Of a stretch of 64,000 bases of DNA, positions 18,939-29,157 are shown one piece after another. The stretch lies in assembly GCA_964441705.1 (NCBI GenBank), contig CAYTWF010000005.1, forward strand, positions 8,008 through 72,007, written 5' to 3'. Made by a program: the position numbers and the translations under genes. The notes under the pieces were generated by a model that saw only the letters and a list, made by a program, of their open reading frames with translations, ran no database searches and was not told the origin of the DNA. The DNA comes from Eshraghiella sp964441705 (GTDB lineage: Bacteria; Bacillota; Clostridia; Lachnospirales; Lachnospiraceae). Positions within the stretch are counted from its first letter, which is position 1. The number at the start of each line of letters is the position of its first letter.

Positions 18939-20120
18939 ATGGCAGAACAACAGAAAATGGCAGAAGAGGTTAAAAATCATCTGCTGACAACAATTATCCC
19001 TTTTTGGAAGAACCTCAGAGATAATGAGTTCGGCGGATACTATGGATGGCTGGATTATGACCTTAAGCTTGACAAAAAAGCAGTAAAGGGCTGCATTCTT
19101 AACAGCAGAATAACATGGTTTTTTGCCAATGCCTATACACTGCTTAAGGATGAGAGCCTTTTAGAGGAAGCAAAGCATGGCTTTGAATTCCTTAAGGACC
19201 ATTGTATTGATAAGGAAAATGGAGGAATCTTCTGGTCAATCCGATATGACGGCACACCTGAGGATACAACCAAGCATACATATAATCAGGCCTTCTGCAT
19301 ATATGCCCTGTCTTCATATTATGAAGCCAGCGGTGATGCGCAGGCACTTAAGCTGGCAAAAGAGCTTTTCCGGCTTATAGAGACCAGATGCAAGGATGAC
19401 GTAGGCTATCTTGAAGCCTTTGATAAGTCCTTTCACCCGGTAGAGAACGACAAGCTGTCAGAGAATGGAGTTATAGCAGATAAGACCATGAATACACTGC
19501 TTCACGTATTTGAGGCATATACAGAGCTGTATCGTGTATCTAAGGATACCGAGGTTAAAAAACAGCTTGAGTGGATAATGGATGTTTTTGCTGATAAGGT
19601 ATACAATCCAAAGCTTCACAGACAGGAAGTATTTTTTGATGCATATTATAACAGCATAATTGACCTTCACTCCTATGGACACGATATAGAGACGGCGTGG
19701 CTCATGGACAGAGGCACCGAGGTTCTTGGAGAAGAGTCCTATATTAAAAAAATGACTCCGATTACAAAGGCTTTGACTGAGCAGATTTACAAGGTGGCAT
19801 TTGATGGACATTCCCTTGCCAATGAGTGTGATAAGGGAGTGGTTAATGAACACAGAATCTGGTGGGTACAGGCAGAGACCGTAATCGGTTTCCTGAACGG
19901 ATACGAAAAAGACCCTTCAAAAAAAGAATACCTTGAAGCCTCTGAGAGCGAATGGGAATTTATTAAGGCGCATGTTGTTGACAAAAGACCTGGTTCAGAG
20001 TGGTTCTGGGAGGTTAATAAGGACGGCAGCCCTATAGAGGGAAGACCGATAGTTGAGCCTTGGAAATGCCCATATCACAATGGAAGAATGTGCATTGAAG
20101 TGATAAGGAGATTACAATAA
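18939..20120 (+). CDS. AGE-family cellobiose 2-epimerase-like enzyme
   Basis: 393 residues from the ATG at 18939, which has AGAGG at a proper distance; the ATG at 18930 touches that site and is rejected. An (alpha/alpha) barrel of the N-acylglucosamine 2-epimerase family, with the early G-G-Y-Y-G-W-L and R-I-T-W-F motifs and several conserved His residues (for example in the N-E-H-R-I-W-W and Y-H-N-G-R-M stretches). Cellobiose 2-epimerases turn the reducing-end mannose of mannobiose into glucose, giving mannosyl-glucose for the GH130_1 phosphorylase encoded directly downstream (TAATG overlap). This is the known epimerase-phosphorylase pathway of mannan-degrading gut bacteria. Confidence 0.88.
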   Translation: MAEQQKMAEEVKNHLLTTIIPFWKNLRDNEFGGYYGWLDYDLKLDKKAVKGCILNSRITWFFANAYTLLKDESLLEEAKHGFEFLKDHCIDKENGGIFWSIRYDGTPEDTTKHTYNQAFCIYALSSYYEASGDAQALKLAKELFRLIETRCKDDVGYLEAFDKSFHPVENDKLSENGVIADKTMNTLLHVFEAYTELYRVSKDTEVKKQLEWIMDVFADKVYNPKLHRQEVFFDAYYNSIIDLHSYGHDIETAWLMDRGTEVLGEESYIKKMTPITKALTEQIYKVAFDGHSLANECDKGVVNEHRIWWVQAETVIGFLNGYEKDPSKKEYLEASESEWEFIKAHVVDKRPGSEWFWEVNKDGSPIEGRPIVEPWKCPYHNGRMCIEVIRRLQ

Positions 20121-21295
20121 TGAGCAGACTGCATGAACAGTACTATGTTGAACTGGCAAAGCTTAACAAGCTGCTGGAGCGCAAGAATGTAAAATCAGAT
20201 TTTTATAATGGTATATTTGACAGGTATGAATATCCTGTCCTTACAAGGGAACATATTCCACTTACATGGAAATACGATTTGAATCCGGAGACTAATCCAT
20301 ATTTTATGGAAAGACTTGGAATTAATGCTGTAATGAATTCCGGAGCAATTAAACTGAACGGCAAATTCTATCTGGTTGCCAGAATTGAAGGCAATGACAG
20401 AAAGTCCTTTTTTGGAATTGCAGAAAGTGACAATGGAATAGACGGCTTCCGTTTCTGGGATTATCCAATACTTCTTGATGATGTATGTCCGGAAGAAACC
20501 AATGTATATGATATGAGACTTACACAGCATGAAGATGGATATATATATGGAGTATTCTGTTCAGAAAGCAAGGATACAACAGTTAATGACCTGTCAGCCG
20601 CAGTTGCAGCCGCAGGCATTGTAAGAACTAAGGACCTGAAGAATTGGGAAAGACTTGATAACCTCGTTACCCTTAATTCCCCTCAGCAGAGAAATGTAGT
20701 TCTCCACCCTGAGTTTGTTAATGGTAAATATGCTTTTTATACAAGACCAATGGATGATTTCATCGAGACAGGTTCAGGCGGAGGAATCGGCTTTGGATTA
20801 TGTGATGATATCTGCCATGCTGTAATCGATGAAGAGAAGATGACCAGTCTTCGCAAGTACCACACTATAACAGAAGCGAAGAACGGCGCCGGCGCGCCAC
20901 CAATCAAGACAGCCAAGGGCTGGATCCATATCGCACATGGAGTTCGCAACACCGCCGCCGGTCTTCGTTATGTAATATATGCTTTTGCAACAGATCTTTT
21001 GGACCCTTCAAAGGTAATAGCCGAGCCATCAGGTCTCCTCATAGGACCAAGAGGTGAGGAACGGGTTGGAGACGTCTCCAACGTAGTATTTACCAACGGG
21101 GCAATCGCGGATGCGGATGGAACAGTGTATATCTATTACGCATCCAGCGATACACGAATGCACGTAGCTACAACAACAGTTGATAAGCTGCTTGACTATA
21201 TTTTTAACACACCTGCAGACCCTGGACGTTCAGTAGAGTGTGTGGCTCAGAGATGCCAGCTGATTAAGAATAACCTTGAGTATCTCAATAAATAG
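20120..21295 (+). CDS. GH130_1-type mannosylglucose phosphorylase
   Basis: 391 residues, the length typical of 4-O-beta-mannosyl-glucose phosphorylases (GH130 subfamily 1). Five-bladed propeller features include N-A-V-M-N-S-G-A near residues 69-76, a conserved Asp in Y-D-M-R-L (the usual proton donor region) and G-A-G-A-P-P-I before the phosphate-binding His/Arg residues. It would split mannosyl-glucose with phosphate into mannose 1-phosphate and glucose. Start overlaps the epimerase stop by one base (TAATG), so production of the two is coupled. Confidence 0.88.
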   Translation: MSRLHEQYYVELAKLNKLLERKNVKSDFYNGIFDRYEYPVLTREHIPLTWKYDLNPETNPYFMERLGINAVMNSGAIKLNGKFYLVARIEGNDRKSFFGIAESDNGIDGFRFWDYPILLDDVCPEETNVYDMRLTQHEDGYIYGVFCSESKDTTVNDLSAAVAAAGIVRTKDLKNWERLDNLVTLNSPQQRNVVLHPEFVNGKYAFYTRPMDDFIETGSGGGIGFGLCDDICHAVIDEEKMTSLRKYHTITEAKNGAGAPPIKTAKGWIHIAHGVRNTAAGLRYVIYAFATDLLDPSKVIAEPSGLLIGPRGEERVGDVSNVVFTNGAIADADGTVYIYYASSDTRMHVATTTVDKLLDYIFNTPADPGRSVECVAQRCQLIKNNLEYLNK

Positions 21296-21329
21296 ATTTC
21301 CACCGAGTGTGGAGGATTAGGAGAAAAGA

Positions 21330-22358
21330 ATGGGAAAGTATACAATGATTAGTCCTGCAGTACCTAACGTACCATGGCAGGAAAAACCGGCTGATTTTAA
21401 TGATAATGGAGCTCCTGTATGGAGATATAACGAGAACCCTATTATTGGACGTAACCCTGTAAAAGGAGTTGCAAGAATCTTCAACAGTGCAGTAATGCCG
21501 TATGAGGGTAAATTTATCGGAGTATTCCGTGGAGAGCAGACTAATGGTATTCCATATATATATCTTGGAAGAAGTGAGGATGCAATACACTGGGATATTG
21601 AAGAGAAAAAGATTGATTTCGTAGACGAGGATGGCAAACCATTCATGCCTAGATATGCATATGACCCAAGACTTGTAAAGGTTGAGGATACATATTATAT
21701 TATCTGGTGCCAGGATTTCTACGGAGCAGCAATTGGTATGGCTAAGACCACAGATTTCAAGACCTTTGTAAGACTTGAGAATCCGTTTATTCCTTTTAAC
21801 CGTAATGCAGTTCTTTTCCCAAGAAAGATTAATGGCAATTACGTAATGCTGTCACGTCCGTCAGACAGTGGACATACACCATTTGGTGATATTTTCTTAA
21901 GTGAAAGTCCTGACCTTGTATACTGGGGCAAGCACAGACATGTTATGGGCAAAGGCAACGAATGGTGGGAATCACTTAAAATCGGTGGTGGTGCAACACC
22001 TATTGAGACCTCAGAGGGATGGCTTCTGTTCTACCATGGTGTAAGCGGAACCTGTAACGGATATGTATATTCAATCGGTGGAGCAATTCTTGATATAGAT
22101 AATCCATCTGTTGTAAAATACAGATGTGAGACCTTCCTTTTAACACCTGAGCAGTGGTTTGAGGAGAGAGGCTTCGTACCTAATGTATGCTTCCCATGTG
22201 CAACCATCCATGATTCACAGAGCGGTAAGATTGCAATATATTATGGCGCAGCAGACAGCTATGTAGGTCTTGCCTTTACAACTCTTGATGAGATTGTTGA
22301 TTATATTAAGGACCACAGCGTTGTAACAGAGATGGATACAGAAATAGGAAAAAGATAA
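21330..22358 (+). CDS. GH130_2-type manno-oligosaccharide phosphorylase
   Basis: 342 residues, the shorter length typical of beta-1,4-manno-oligosaccharide phosphorylases (GH130 subfamily 2). It shows the family blocks F-N-S-A-V, Y-D-P-R-L (Asp as likely proton donor), N-A-V-L-F-P-R and G-G-G-A-T-P-I. It would remove mannose from the non-reducing end of longer oligosaccharides as mannose 1-phosphate. It follows GH130_1 after 34 bases, with AGGAG before the ATG. Confidence 0.88.
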   Translation: MGKYTMISPAVPNVPWQEKPADFNDNGAPVWRYNENPIIGRNPVKGVARIFNSAVMPYEGKFIGVFRGEQTNGIPYIYLGRSEDAIHWDIEEKKIDFVDEDGKPFMPRYAYDPRLVKVEDTYYIIWCQDFYGAAIGMAKTTDFKTFVRLENPFIPFNRNAVLFPRKINGNYVMLSRPSDSGHTPFGDIFLSESPDLVYWGKHRHVMGKGNEWWESLKIGGGATPIETSEGWLLFYHGVSGTCNGYVYSIGGAILDIDNPSVVKYRCETFLLTPEQWFEERGFVPNVCFPCATIHDSQSGKIAIYYGAADSYVGLAFTTLDEIVDYIKDHSVVTEMDTEIGKR

Positions 22359-22379
22359 AAATATATAAAAATTATATGG

Positions 22380-22401
22380 TTGGCCTGCTTATGCAGGCCA
22401 A
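22380..22401 (+). terminator. Intercistronic hairpin GH130_2 / CE2-like gene
   Basis: A perfect 9-bp stem (TTGGCCTGC with GCAGGCCAA) and a TTAT loop, without a T-run. Position within the operon, 11 bases before the next ribosome site, fits an mRNA-stability or weak attenuation role rather than full termination. Confidence 0.5.
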
Positions 22402-22426
22402 TTGTAACTTTAGAAGGGAGATTATT

Positions 22427-23476
22427 ATGTTAATTTTGCCTGATAATCAATTAATCAGCTACAGCGGAAGAATAGATTTTGATAATCCAAGGGAGCCTGT
22501 ATTCGTATATCCCTGCAGCAGTATAACTGTTAAATTCACAGGAACATATATAAAAGCAATAATATCAAATAGGAATCAATACTGGGATAATTACCTGGGT
22601 TACATTATAGATGGTGAGCAAAAGAAAATAAAGCTTCCAAAAAACGGAAAAGATACAATAATACTTGCTGAAACACTTGCTGATACAGTGCATGAAATGA
22701 TATTATTTAAGAGAATGGATTCATGCCATATTTTTACGTTTTTTGGATTAGAGATTGAAGATGGAGCACAGCTCCTCCCGCCACCACCAAAGCCGTCTCG
22801 TAAGATTGAGGTCTTTGGTGACAGTGTATCTGCAGGCGAAGTGTCAGAAGCAGTTGAATATGTAGGAAAAGCAGACCCTGAGCACAATGGAGAGTATTCT
22901 AACAGCTGGTATTCATATGCATGGATGACAGCAAGAAAGCTGAATGCCGAGATTCATGACACAGCACAGGGTGGCATTCCGTTGCTGGATGGAACAGGCT
23001 GGTTTGATGACCCGCATTTTCTGGGAATGGAAAGCACATATGATAAGCTTGAGTACAACCCTGGACTTCCACCAGTGAAGCCTTGGGACTTTTCCCGTTA
23101 TACACCTGATGTGGTAATAATTGCCCTTGGACAGAATGATAATCACCCTGAGGATTACATGGCAGAGGATTATAATTGTGAAAAGGCGCAGCATTGGAGA
23201 CATGAATACAGAGCCTTTGTTGAAAAGCTTCTTGCGGTATATCCGAATGCAGAGTTTATTCTTGCAACAACAATATTAAGACATGATGCCAGCTGGGACC
23301 AGTCAATCGACCAGGTATGCACAGAGATGAATAACCCTCACGTACATCATTTCTTATATTCAAAGAATGGGGATGGAACAGACGGACATATAAGAATACC
23401 TGAGGCAGAGGTGATGTCAGATGAACTGGCAGCGTATATCACGTCTCTTGGGAAAGAAATCTGGAAGGAGGCATAA
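22427..23476 (+). CDS. CE2-like acetyl esterase
   Basis: 349 residues from the ATG at 22427, which follows GAAGGGAG; the frame extends 17 codons upstream but without a site. The N-terminal 110 residues look like the beta-sandwich domain of CE2 esterases, followed by an SGNH hydrolase domain with the nucleophile Ser in G-D-S-V-S and a late D-G-H that fits the catalytic His. CE2 esterases remove acetyl groups from mannan and xylan sugars. No signal peptide, so it acts on imported acetylated oligosaccharides. Followed after 3 bases by the second esterase. Confidence 0.8.
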   Translation: MLILPDNQLISYSGRIDFDNPREPVFVYPCSSITVKFTGTYIKAIISNRNQYWDNYLGYIIDGEQKKIKLPKNGKDTIILAETLADTVHEMILFKRMDSCHIFTFFGLEIEDGAQLLPPPPKPSRKIEVFGDSVSAGEVSEAVEYVGKADPEHNGEYSNSWYSYAWMTARKLNAEIHDTAQGGIPLLDGTGWFDDPHFLGMESTYDKLEYNPGLPPVKPWDFSRYTPDVVIIALGQNDNHPEDYMAEDYNCEKAQHWRHEYRAFVEKLLAVYPNAEFILATTILRHDASWDQSIDQVCTEMNNPHVHHFLYSKNGDGTDGHIRIPEAEVMSDELAAYITSLGKEIWKEA

Positions 23477-23479
23477 CAA

Positions 23480-24595
23480 TTGAAATACAATATCAATCCG
23501 GAAAATGGTATGGCTAACAGAGGCAGCTGGTACAGAATGAAGAGGCTTATGAAGCGTGCCCAGAATGGTGACAATATAACAATATGCTGTCTTGGAGGTT
23601 CAATTACCCAGGGCAGTCTTGCAAGCAGCCAGGAGCTTTGCTACGCATCCCGTGTTGCAAAGTGGTGGAGGGATACCTTCCCAAAGGCAAAGATTAAATT
23701 CATCAATGCCGGGATTGGGGCAACTGATTCACAGCTTGGATGTGCAAGGGCGGACAGCGATGTACTTGCCCATAAGCCGGACTTTGTCAGCATAGAGTTC
23801 TCAGTCAATGATGACCCGAATGAGCATTATTTTGAGACCTATGAGGGACTTGTCCGCAAGATATATGGTGCAGAATGTGAGCCTGCGGTTATGATTATTC
23901 ACAATGTATTTTATCATAATGGCGGCAATTCACAGATATACCATGGGGCAGTGGCAAGACATTATGAAATTCCATCTGTAAGCATGCAGAGCTGCATATA
24001 TCCTGAGGTTGTGGCAGGCAGAATACCTAACAGGGAGATAACACCCGATGACCTTCATCCTAATGATGATGGACATGAGCTTGTTGCCGGAGTGGTAACA
24101 TATTTTCTTGAGAAGGTTCTTGCGGCAGTGGACGAGCCTGAGGAGGAAGCACCAGAGCTTAAGGCACCGCTTACAGCTAACGAATATGAGCACTCAGCAA
24201 GGTACCAGAATTATAATTATGAACCAGAGCTTAATGGCTTTGTAAAAGATGAATCCATGCAAAAAGACATTACAGACTGCTTTAAACGCGGCTGGAAGGC
24301 TTCGAAGCTTGGGGATAAAATTACCTTTGAGGTTGAAGGCAGGGGCGTTGCAGTGCAGTACTGTAAGACAATCAGGAAGCCTGCACCTGTTGCAGAGGTT
24401 GTAGTCGATGACAATAAGGATAAGGCGGTAAGGCTTGACGCTAATTTTGATGAGACCTGGGGTGATAAGCTCCAGCTTGACACAATAGCCGAGAGACTGG
24501 ATAACAGACCGCACAAGGTGGAGATTACCATAGTGGAGACACATGATGGAGATGTATCACCTTTTAACCTTATATCAGTTATAGGCTCGTACTAA
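23480..24595 (+). CDS. CE17-like SGNH acetyl esterase with C-terminal CBM-like domain
   Basis: 371 residues with a TTG start at 23480, supported by AAGGAGG eight bases before it. The SGNH blocks are G-G-S-I-T-Q-G (nucleophile Ser), the Gly block I-N-A-G-I-G-A-T-D-S, the Asn block S-V-N-D-D and D-D-L-H-P-N-D with the catalytic Asp and His. The C-terminal 140 residues form a beta-rich domain like the CBM35 module of CE17 mannan esterases. Together with the CE2-like protein it would remove acetyl groups from different hydroxyls of mannose before the phosphorylases act. No signal peptide is seen. Confidence 0.8.
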   Translation: MKYNINPENGMANRGSWYRMKRLMKRAQNGDNITICCLGGSITQGSLASSQELCYASRVAKWWRDTFPKAKIKFINAGIGATDSQLGCARADSDVLAHKPDFVSIEFSVNDDPNEHYFETYEGLVRKIYGAECEPAVMIIHNVFYHNGGNSQIYHGAVARHYEIPSVSMQSCIYPEVVAGRIPNREITPDDLHPNDDGHELVAGVVTYFLEKVLAAVDEPEEEAPELKAPLTANEYEHSARYQNYNYEPELNGFVKDESMQKDITDCFKRGWKASKLGDKITFEVEGRGVAVQYCKTIRKPAPVAEVVVDDNKDKAVRLDANFDETWGDKLQLDTIAERLDNRPHKVEITIVETHDGDVSPFNLISVIGSY

Positions 24596-24661
24596 TTTAA
24601 TATATGCATCCTGGGGTCTAAGGGGTAGTCCTAATACGATTACAATAGAAGGAGAATGTAT

Positions 24662-26826
24662 ATGGGTAAAAACACTCGTACGCCTAAGGGCAAAAAAACA
24701 AAAGAAGAAAAACAACTTAATAAAAAGAAAATTAAAAATGAGGTAGAGCAGTCTCTTAAGGCTGCAAAGGCTATTAAAAAAACAAGAACAGGAAAGATTG
24801 CATACACTCTTATTGGCGCCTTTCTTGTTCCGGTAGTACTTATTATTTTACTTGGAGTGCTGTCCTATGCAACAGCATCCAAAAATACCAAGCAGCAGTA
24901 TGAGCAGTCTGTGACTGGAACGGTTACAACTGTAAGCGATTACTGCAAGCTGTTGTGCACAACAATTGAGAATAAGGTAACAGAGCTTACATCCAATGAA
25001 TCTGTTACTTCCTATTATTCCAAATATGTTGGAGCCACTGATTCCGATGCCATGAGCCTTCAAAGAGAGGTTCAGAAGCTTTTGACAACAGCTAAAGGAA
25101 GCTATACATATATCTACAGCTACAGTGTATTTTCAGATAAGGGTGGTAATCTGACCTCGTCATCAGGACAGTTCCCGTTATCAGCCTACAATGATTTTAT
25201 GGCTACTGATGAGGCTGGGGAAATTACCAGTGTTCAGGGTGTGTGGACAGGCTACCATGCATTTGTAGACCAGACACTGAATATGTCTACAGATTCCTAT
25301 GGACTTGCTTACACCAAAAANNNNNNNNNNAAAAGCTTATCAGAGGTACGGGATTCATGGTATTTGATATCTCCCGTGAGCAGATTACAGATATGCTTAC
25401 AGCAATGGAACAGGGTGACGGCTCATTTTCAGCTATTGTGACACCGGATGGCAGAGAGCTTGTTGTAACTGCAGATGGTGTACTTTCAGAGTCAGACAGC
25501 AGAATCTTCCTTGAAAGTGATTTCATTGGAGATGCCACTGGAGCTAAGGAAGAGGGAAGTGAATATGTAACAAAGGATGGAGCCAAATATCTTTTTACAT
25601 ACTCACCGGTAGGCAATACAGGACTTATTGTATGCTCACTTGTTCCTAATTCAACAATTCAGTCCGCAGCATCAGGTATTAGAAATGTAACAATTTTTGT
25701 TGTTGTTCTTGCCTGTATCATATCAATAGGAATTGGTCTTGTAATTGCCAGAAACATAGGCTTTGAGGTTAAAAAATTCACAAAGTCCATGGAAAAGGTA
25801 TCTGAAGGAGATTTTACAACTCTTTTTGATTCTAAGAGAAGGGATGAGTTCAAGAGCCTGACCCTTGGAATGACAGATATGCTTGGCAATGTCAGGGAAA
25901 TTGTTGAGAATATGAAGAATTTCTGTAATGAGGTTAATACCTCTGCAGACGGCGTTTCAACCACTGCCAGAACCATGGCTGAATCCATGGAGAATATTAA
26001 TCTTGCAATGGATGAGGTTGCCCAGGGCGTTATTACCCAGGCTCAGGATACAGAGAAGAGCCTTGGAAAAATGTCCGAATTCTCAGAAAAACTTAACAGT
26101 GTATTTGATGATACCAATAAAATGTCAGAAAGCTCTGATTCAGCAATGAAGGCTGTTGAGTCAGGCAAAACAAGAATTACAGAGCTTAGTGAAAAGTCAG
26201 CGGCAGCAGCCGAAATGACTCAGACACTTGTAACGGATATTGGAGAGGTAGATGCGCATTCAGGCAATATTGGCAGCATCGTTGAGACAATTAATGCTAT
26301 TGCGGCTCAGACCAATCTTTTATCACTGAATGCTTCTATTGAAGCAGCAAGAGCGGGCGAGGCAGGAAGAGGCTTTGCTGTTGTTGCAGAGGAGATTCGT
26401 AATCTTGCTGAGCAGTCAGCTCAGGCAGGTATGCAGATAAGCGGAATCGTTGGTACAATTCAGAATAAGACCAGAGAGACTGCACAATGTGCGAAACAGA
26501 CGGAAGGATTTCTTCAGGAACAGTCAGATTCCATTGAGGGAACAATCGAGGCATTCAGACACATTGCCGAGAATGTTGAGCAGATGGTTAATATCCTTAA
26601 AATTGTCTCTGACAATATGTCATCAATGGTAGACAACAAGGATACAGTATTAGAATCAATTGAGAACATTGCATCTATTTCCCAGGAAACAGCTGCATCC
26701 ACACAGGAGGTAACCGCAACAGTTACGGCACAGCTTGAAGAGGCTAACAGACTTGCAGCAGCGGCTGCCAAGCTAAGCAGTGATGTTACCATGGTCAATG
26801 ACAAAATGAACAGATTTACAGTATAA
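24662..26826 (+). CDS. Methyl-accepting chemotaxis protein, interrupted by an assembly gap
   Basis: Start at ATG 24662 after AAGGAG; an ATG at 24656 is too close to the site. The protein has a Lys-rich N-terminus, a membrane helix (about residues 45-70), an extracellular dCache-like sensor, a second helix (25680-25750), a HAMP region, and a signalling domain with the hairpin tip A-A-Q-T-N-L-L-S-L-N-A-S-I-E-A-A-R. Ten N at 25321-25330 interrupt the sensor. The frames on the two sides differ, so the real gap length must be 2 modulo 3; the gene is likely intact in the cell. It sits within the mannan operon, so it may sense manno-oligosaccharides, directly or through the binding protein. Confidence 0.85.
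25321..25330. other. Assembly gap (10 N)
   Basis: A placeholder of ten N between A-rich ends (CCAAAAA and AAAAGC). The text reads Y-T-K before and K-L-I-R-G-T-G-F after, which would fit a very short true gap within the sensor domain. Confidence 0.98.
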
Positions 26827-26852
26827 GTATACACAGCCGGGAGGATAACGAT

Positions 26853-29156
26853 ATGTTTCAAAAAGATTTTGTGTGGGGCGTTGCAAGCAGCGCCTACCAG
26901 ATAGAAGGACGAGAGGAGAATGATGGAGCAGGCAAGTGCATCTGGGATACCTTTACCGAACAGGGTAGAATCCTTGATGGAAGCAGTGCCAGGCTGGCAT
27001 GTGATAATATGCACAGCTATAAGGAAGATTATGCTCTGATGAAAACTCTTGGAGTGAAGGCATATCGTTTTTCCCTGAGCTGGTCAAGAATTCTTCCGGA
27101 AGGAACCGGAAGAGTTAACGAAAAAGCGATAAAAATGTACCGTGATATGATTCTTGAGATGAAAAAGAACGGTATTGAACCATATATAACAATGTATCAC
27201 TGGGAATTCCCGCAGGCTCTCCAGGATAAAGGCGGATGGCTCAACGAGGAGGTAATCCAGTGGTTTGGCGAGTATGCCAGGGTTGTAGCAGATAATTTTA
27301 CAGATATTTGTGACAAAATTTTTACCCTTAACGAACCACAGTGCTTTGTAGGACTGGGACACCTGTCAGGTGTTCATGCTCCGGGATTGAAGCTTGGTTA
27401 TAAGGATACCTTTCAGATTGCCCATAATGCACTGCGTGCACATGGACAGGCGGTAATTAATCTTAGAAAATATGCAAAGCAGGATATTAAAATTGGCTAT
27501 GCGCCAACCTGTGGAATTGCTTATCCGGCAACCGACAGTCCTGATGATATTGAGGCGGCTAAGAAGGTTCTTTTTGGCTTCTACAATCCAATTGACAACT
27601 GGACCTGGAATGTAGCATGGTTCTCGGACCCTGTTTTCCTTGGACATTATCCGGAGGAGGGACTGAAAAAATATGCGGAGTACCTTCCACAAATCACAGC
27701 TGAGGATATGGCACTTATCAGTCAGCCTCTTGATTTTATGGGAGAAAATATATATAACGGCTACGCAATCAGAGCAGGCAGGAATGGTGAGCCTGAATTT
27801 GTGGACAGACTGCCTGGAAGTCCTAAGACGGCAGCTCAGTGGCCGGTTACCCCGGAGTGCTTTTACTGGGGACTTAAATTTATAACAGAGAGGTATAAGC
27901 TTCCTCTTTATGTTACAGAGAATGGTATGTCCTGTCATGATATTGTGTCGGAGGATGGCTGTGTACACGACCCTAACCGTATTGAGTTCCTTGAAAGATA
28001 CATAGGAGCCATGGAGAAGGCAATTGATGATGGAGCCGATGTAAGAGGCTATTTTTTGTGGACATTTCTTGATAATTTTGAGTGGGACAAGGGCTACACA
28101 GAGCGATTTGGACTTGTTCATGTGGATTTTCAGACTCAGAAAAGAACCCCAAAGGATTCTGCTTTCTGGTATAAGCGCATAATGGAATCCAATGGCGGTG
28201 AGCTGGCAGCTAACAGACCACAGCGCAATATATTATTCATGAATCCTGTATTTACCCATAATATCTGGGGCGGAACCAAGCTTCATGAGGTATTTGGATA
28301 TGATGTGGAGGGCACAGACATTGGCGAGTGCTGGGGTGTTGCAGCCCATGAGAATGGAGACAGCACCATAAAAAATGGCAGATATAAGGGAATGAAGCTG
28401 TCAAAATTGTGGAAAACCCAGCCGGAATTATTCGGTAATGTGGATATTGACCGTTTCCCTCTCCTTGTAAAAATAATTGATGCAAAGGATGATTTAAGTA
28501 TTCAGGTTCATCCGGATGATGCCTACGCCAAGGTTCACGAGAATGGTTCCTTTGGCAAGATGGAGTGCTGGTATATCCTTGACTGTGAGGAGGACTCGCG
28601 TCTTGTAGTTGGACATAATGCAAGGGACAAGGCAGAACTTGCTGACATGATTCACAACGGACGCTGGAGCGATTTCATTCGTGAGATTCCAGTGAAGAAG
28701 GGTGATTTTGTCCAGATTGACCCAGGCACGGTCCATGCAATTAAGGGTGGAATTACAATTCTTGAAACACAGCAGAACAGCGATATAACCTACAGGGTAT
28801 ATGATTATGACAGACTCAGCAATGGCAAGCCAAGACAGCTTCATATTGACCAGAGTATTGATGTAATAACAGTTCCTGCCAAGCCAATAGGCGACAGTGT
28901 ACGTTCTATGTCAGAGGTTGCGAAGAACCAGCTGGTACAGATGGCAAAGTGTCAGTACTATACGGTATTCAAAATCGATTTGACGGGGGAAATGTCTTTT
29001 GAACAGACATATCCGTTCCTGATTATGACAGTGATTGAGGGAAGCGGAATTATTAACAGTCAGGTAGTAAAAAAAGGAGAACACCTTATTATTCCTGCAA
29101 AAGCCGGCATGATTAATATGATTGGCGAGATGCAGATAATAGCGTCAACTATATAA
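26853..29156 (+). CDS. GH1 beta-glycosidase fused to mannose-6-phosphate isomerase
   Basis: 767 residues in one open frame. Residues 1 to about 445 are a complete GH1 barrel: acid/base Glu161 in T-L-N-E-P and nucleophile Glu356 in V-T-E-N-G. Residues about 455-767 are a complete type I phosphomannose isomerase (ManA) with the zinc ligands in Q-V-H-P-D-D, the Glu in K-M-E-C-W and His in G-T-V-H-A-I. The GH1 part may be a beta-mannosidase or beta-glucosidase that finishes short oligosaccharides; the isomerase turns mannose 6-phosphate into fructose 6-phosphate. The fusion joins sugar release and entry to glycolysis. No stop or frameshift lies between the domains. Ribosome site GGGAGG. Confidence 0.9.
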   Translation: MFQKDFVWGVASSAYQIEGREENDGAGKCIWDTFTEQGRILDGSSARLACDNMHSYKEDYALMKTLGVKAYRFSLSWSRILPEGTGRVNEKAIKMYRDMILEMKKNGIEPYITMYHWEFPQALQDKGGWLNEEVIQWFGEYARVVADNFTDICDKIFTLNEPQCFVGLGHLSGVHAPGLKLGYKDTFQIAHNALRAHGQAVINLRKYAKQDIKIGYAPTCGIAYPATDSPDDIEAAKKVLFGFYNPIDNWTWNVAWFSDPVFLGHYPEEGLKKYAEYLPQITAEDMALISQPLDFMGENIYNGYAIRAGRNGEPEFVDRLPGSPKTAAQWPVTPECFYWGLKFITERYKLPLYVTENGMSCHDIVSEDGCVHDPNRIEFLERYIGAMEKAIDDGADVRGYFLWTFLDNFEWDKGYTERFGLVHVDFQTQKRTPKDSAFWYKRIMESNGGELAANRPQRNILFMNPVFTHNIWGGTKLHEVFGYDVEGTDIGECWGVAAHENGDSTIKNGRYKGMKLSKLWKTQPELFGNVDIDRFPLLVKIIDAKDDLSIQVHPDDAYAKVHENGSFGKMECWYILDCEEDSRLVVGHNARDKAELADMIHNGRWSDFIREIPVKKGDFVQIDPGTVHAIKGGITILETQQNSDITYRVYDYDRLSNGKPRQLHIDQSIDVITVPAKPIGDSVRSMSEVAKNQLVQMAKCQYYTVFKIDLTGEMSFEQTYPFLIMTVIEGSGIINSQVVKKGEHLIIPAKAGMINMIGEMQIIASTI

Positions 29157-29157
29157 T

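Noticed and set aside
24656..25441. Separate short protein ending at 25441 after the N gap
   Set aside because: It reads through the gap in a frame that is wrong on the far side; both halves belong to one chemoreceptor.
27366..28121. 251-codon open frame on the minus strand over the GH1 domain
   Set aside because: Antisense shadow of a conserved enzyme; no family features.
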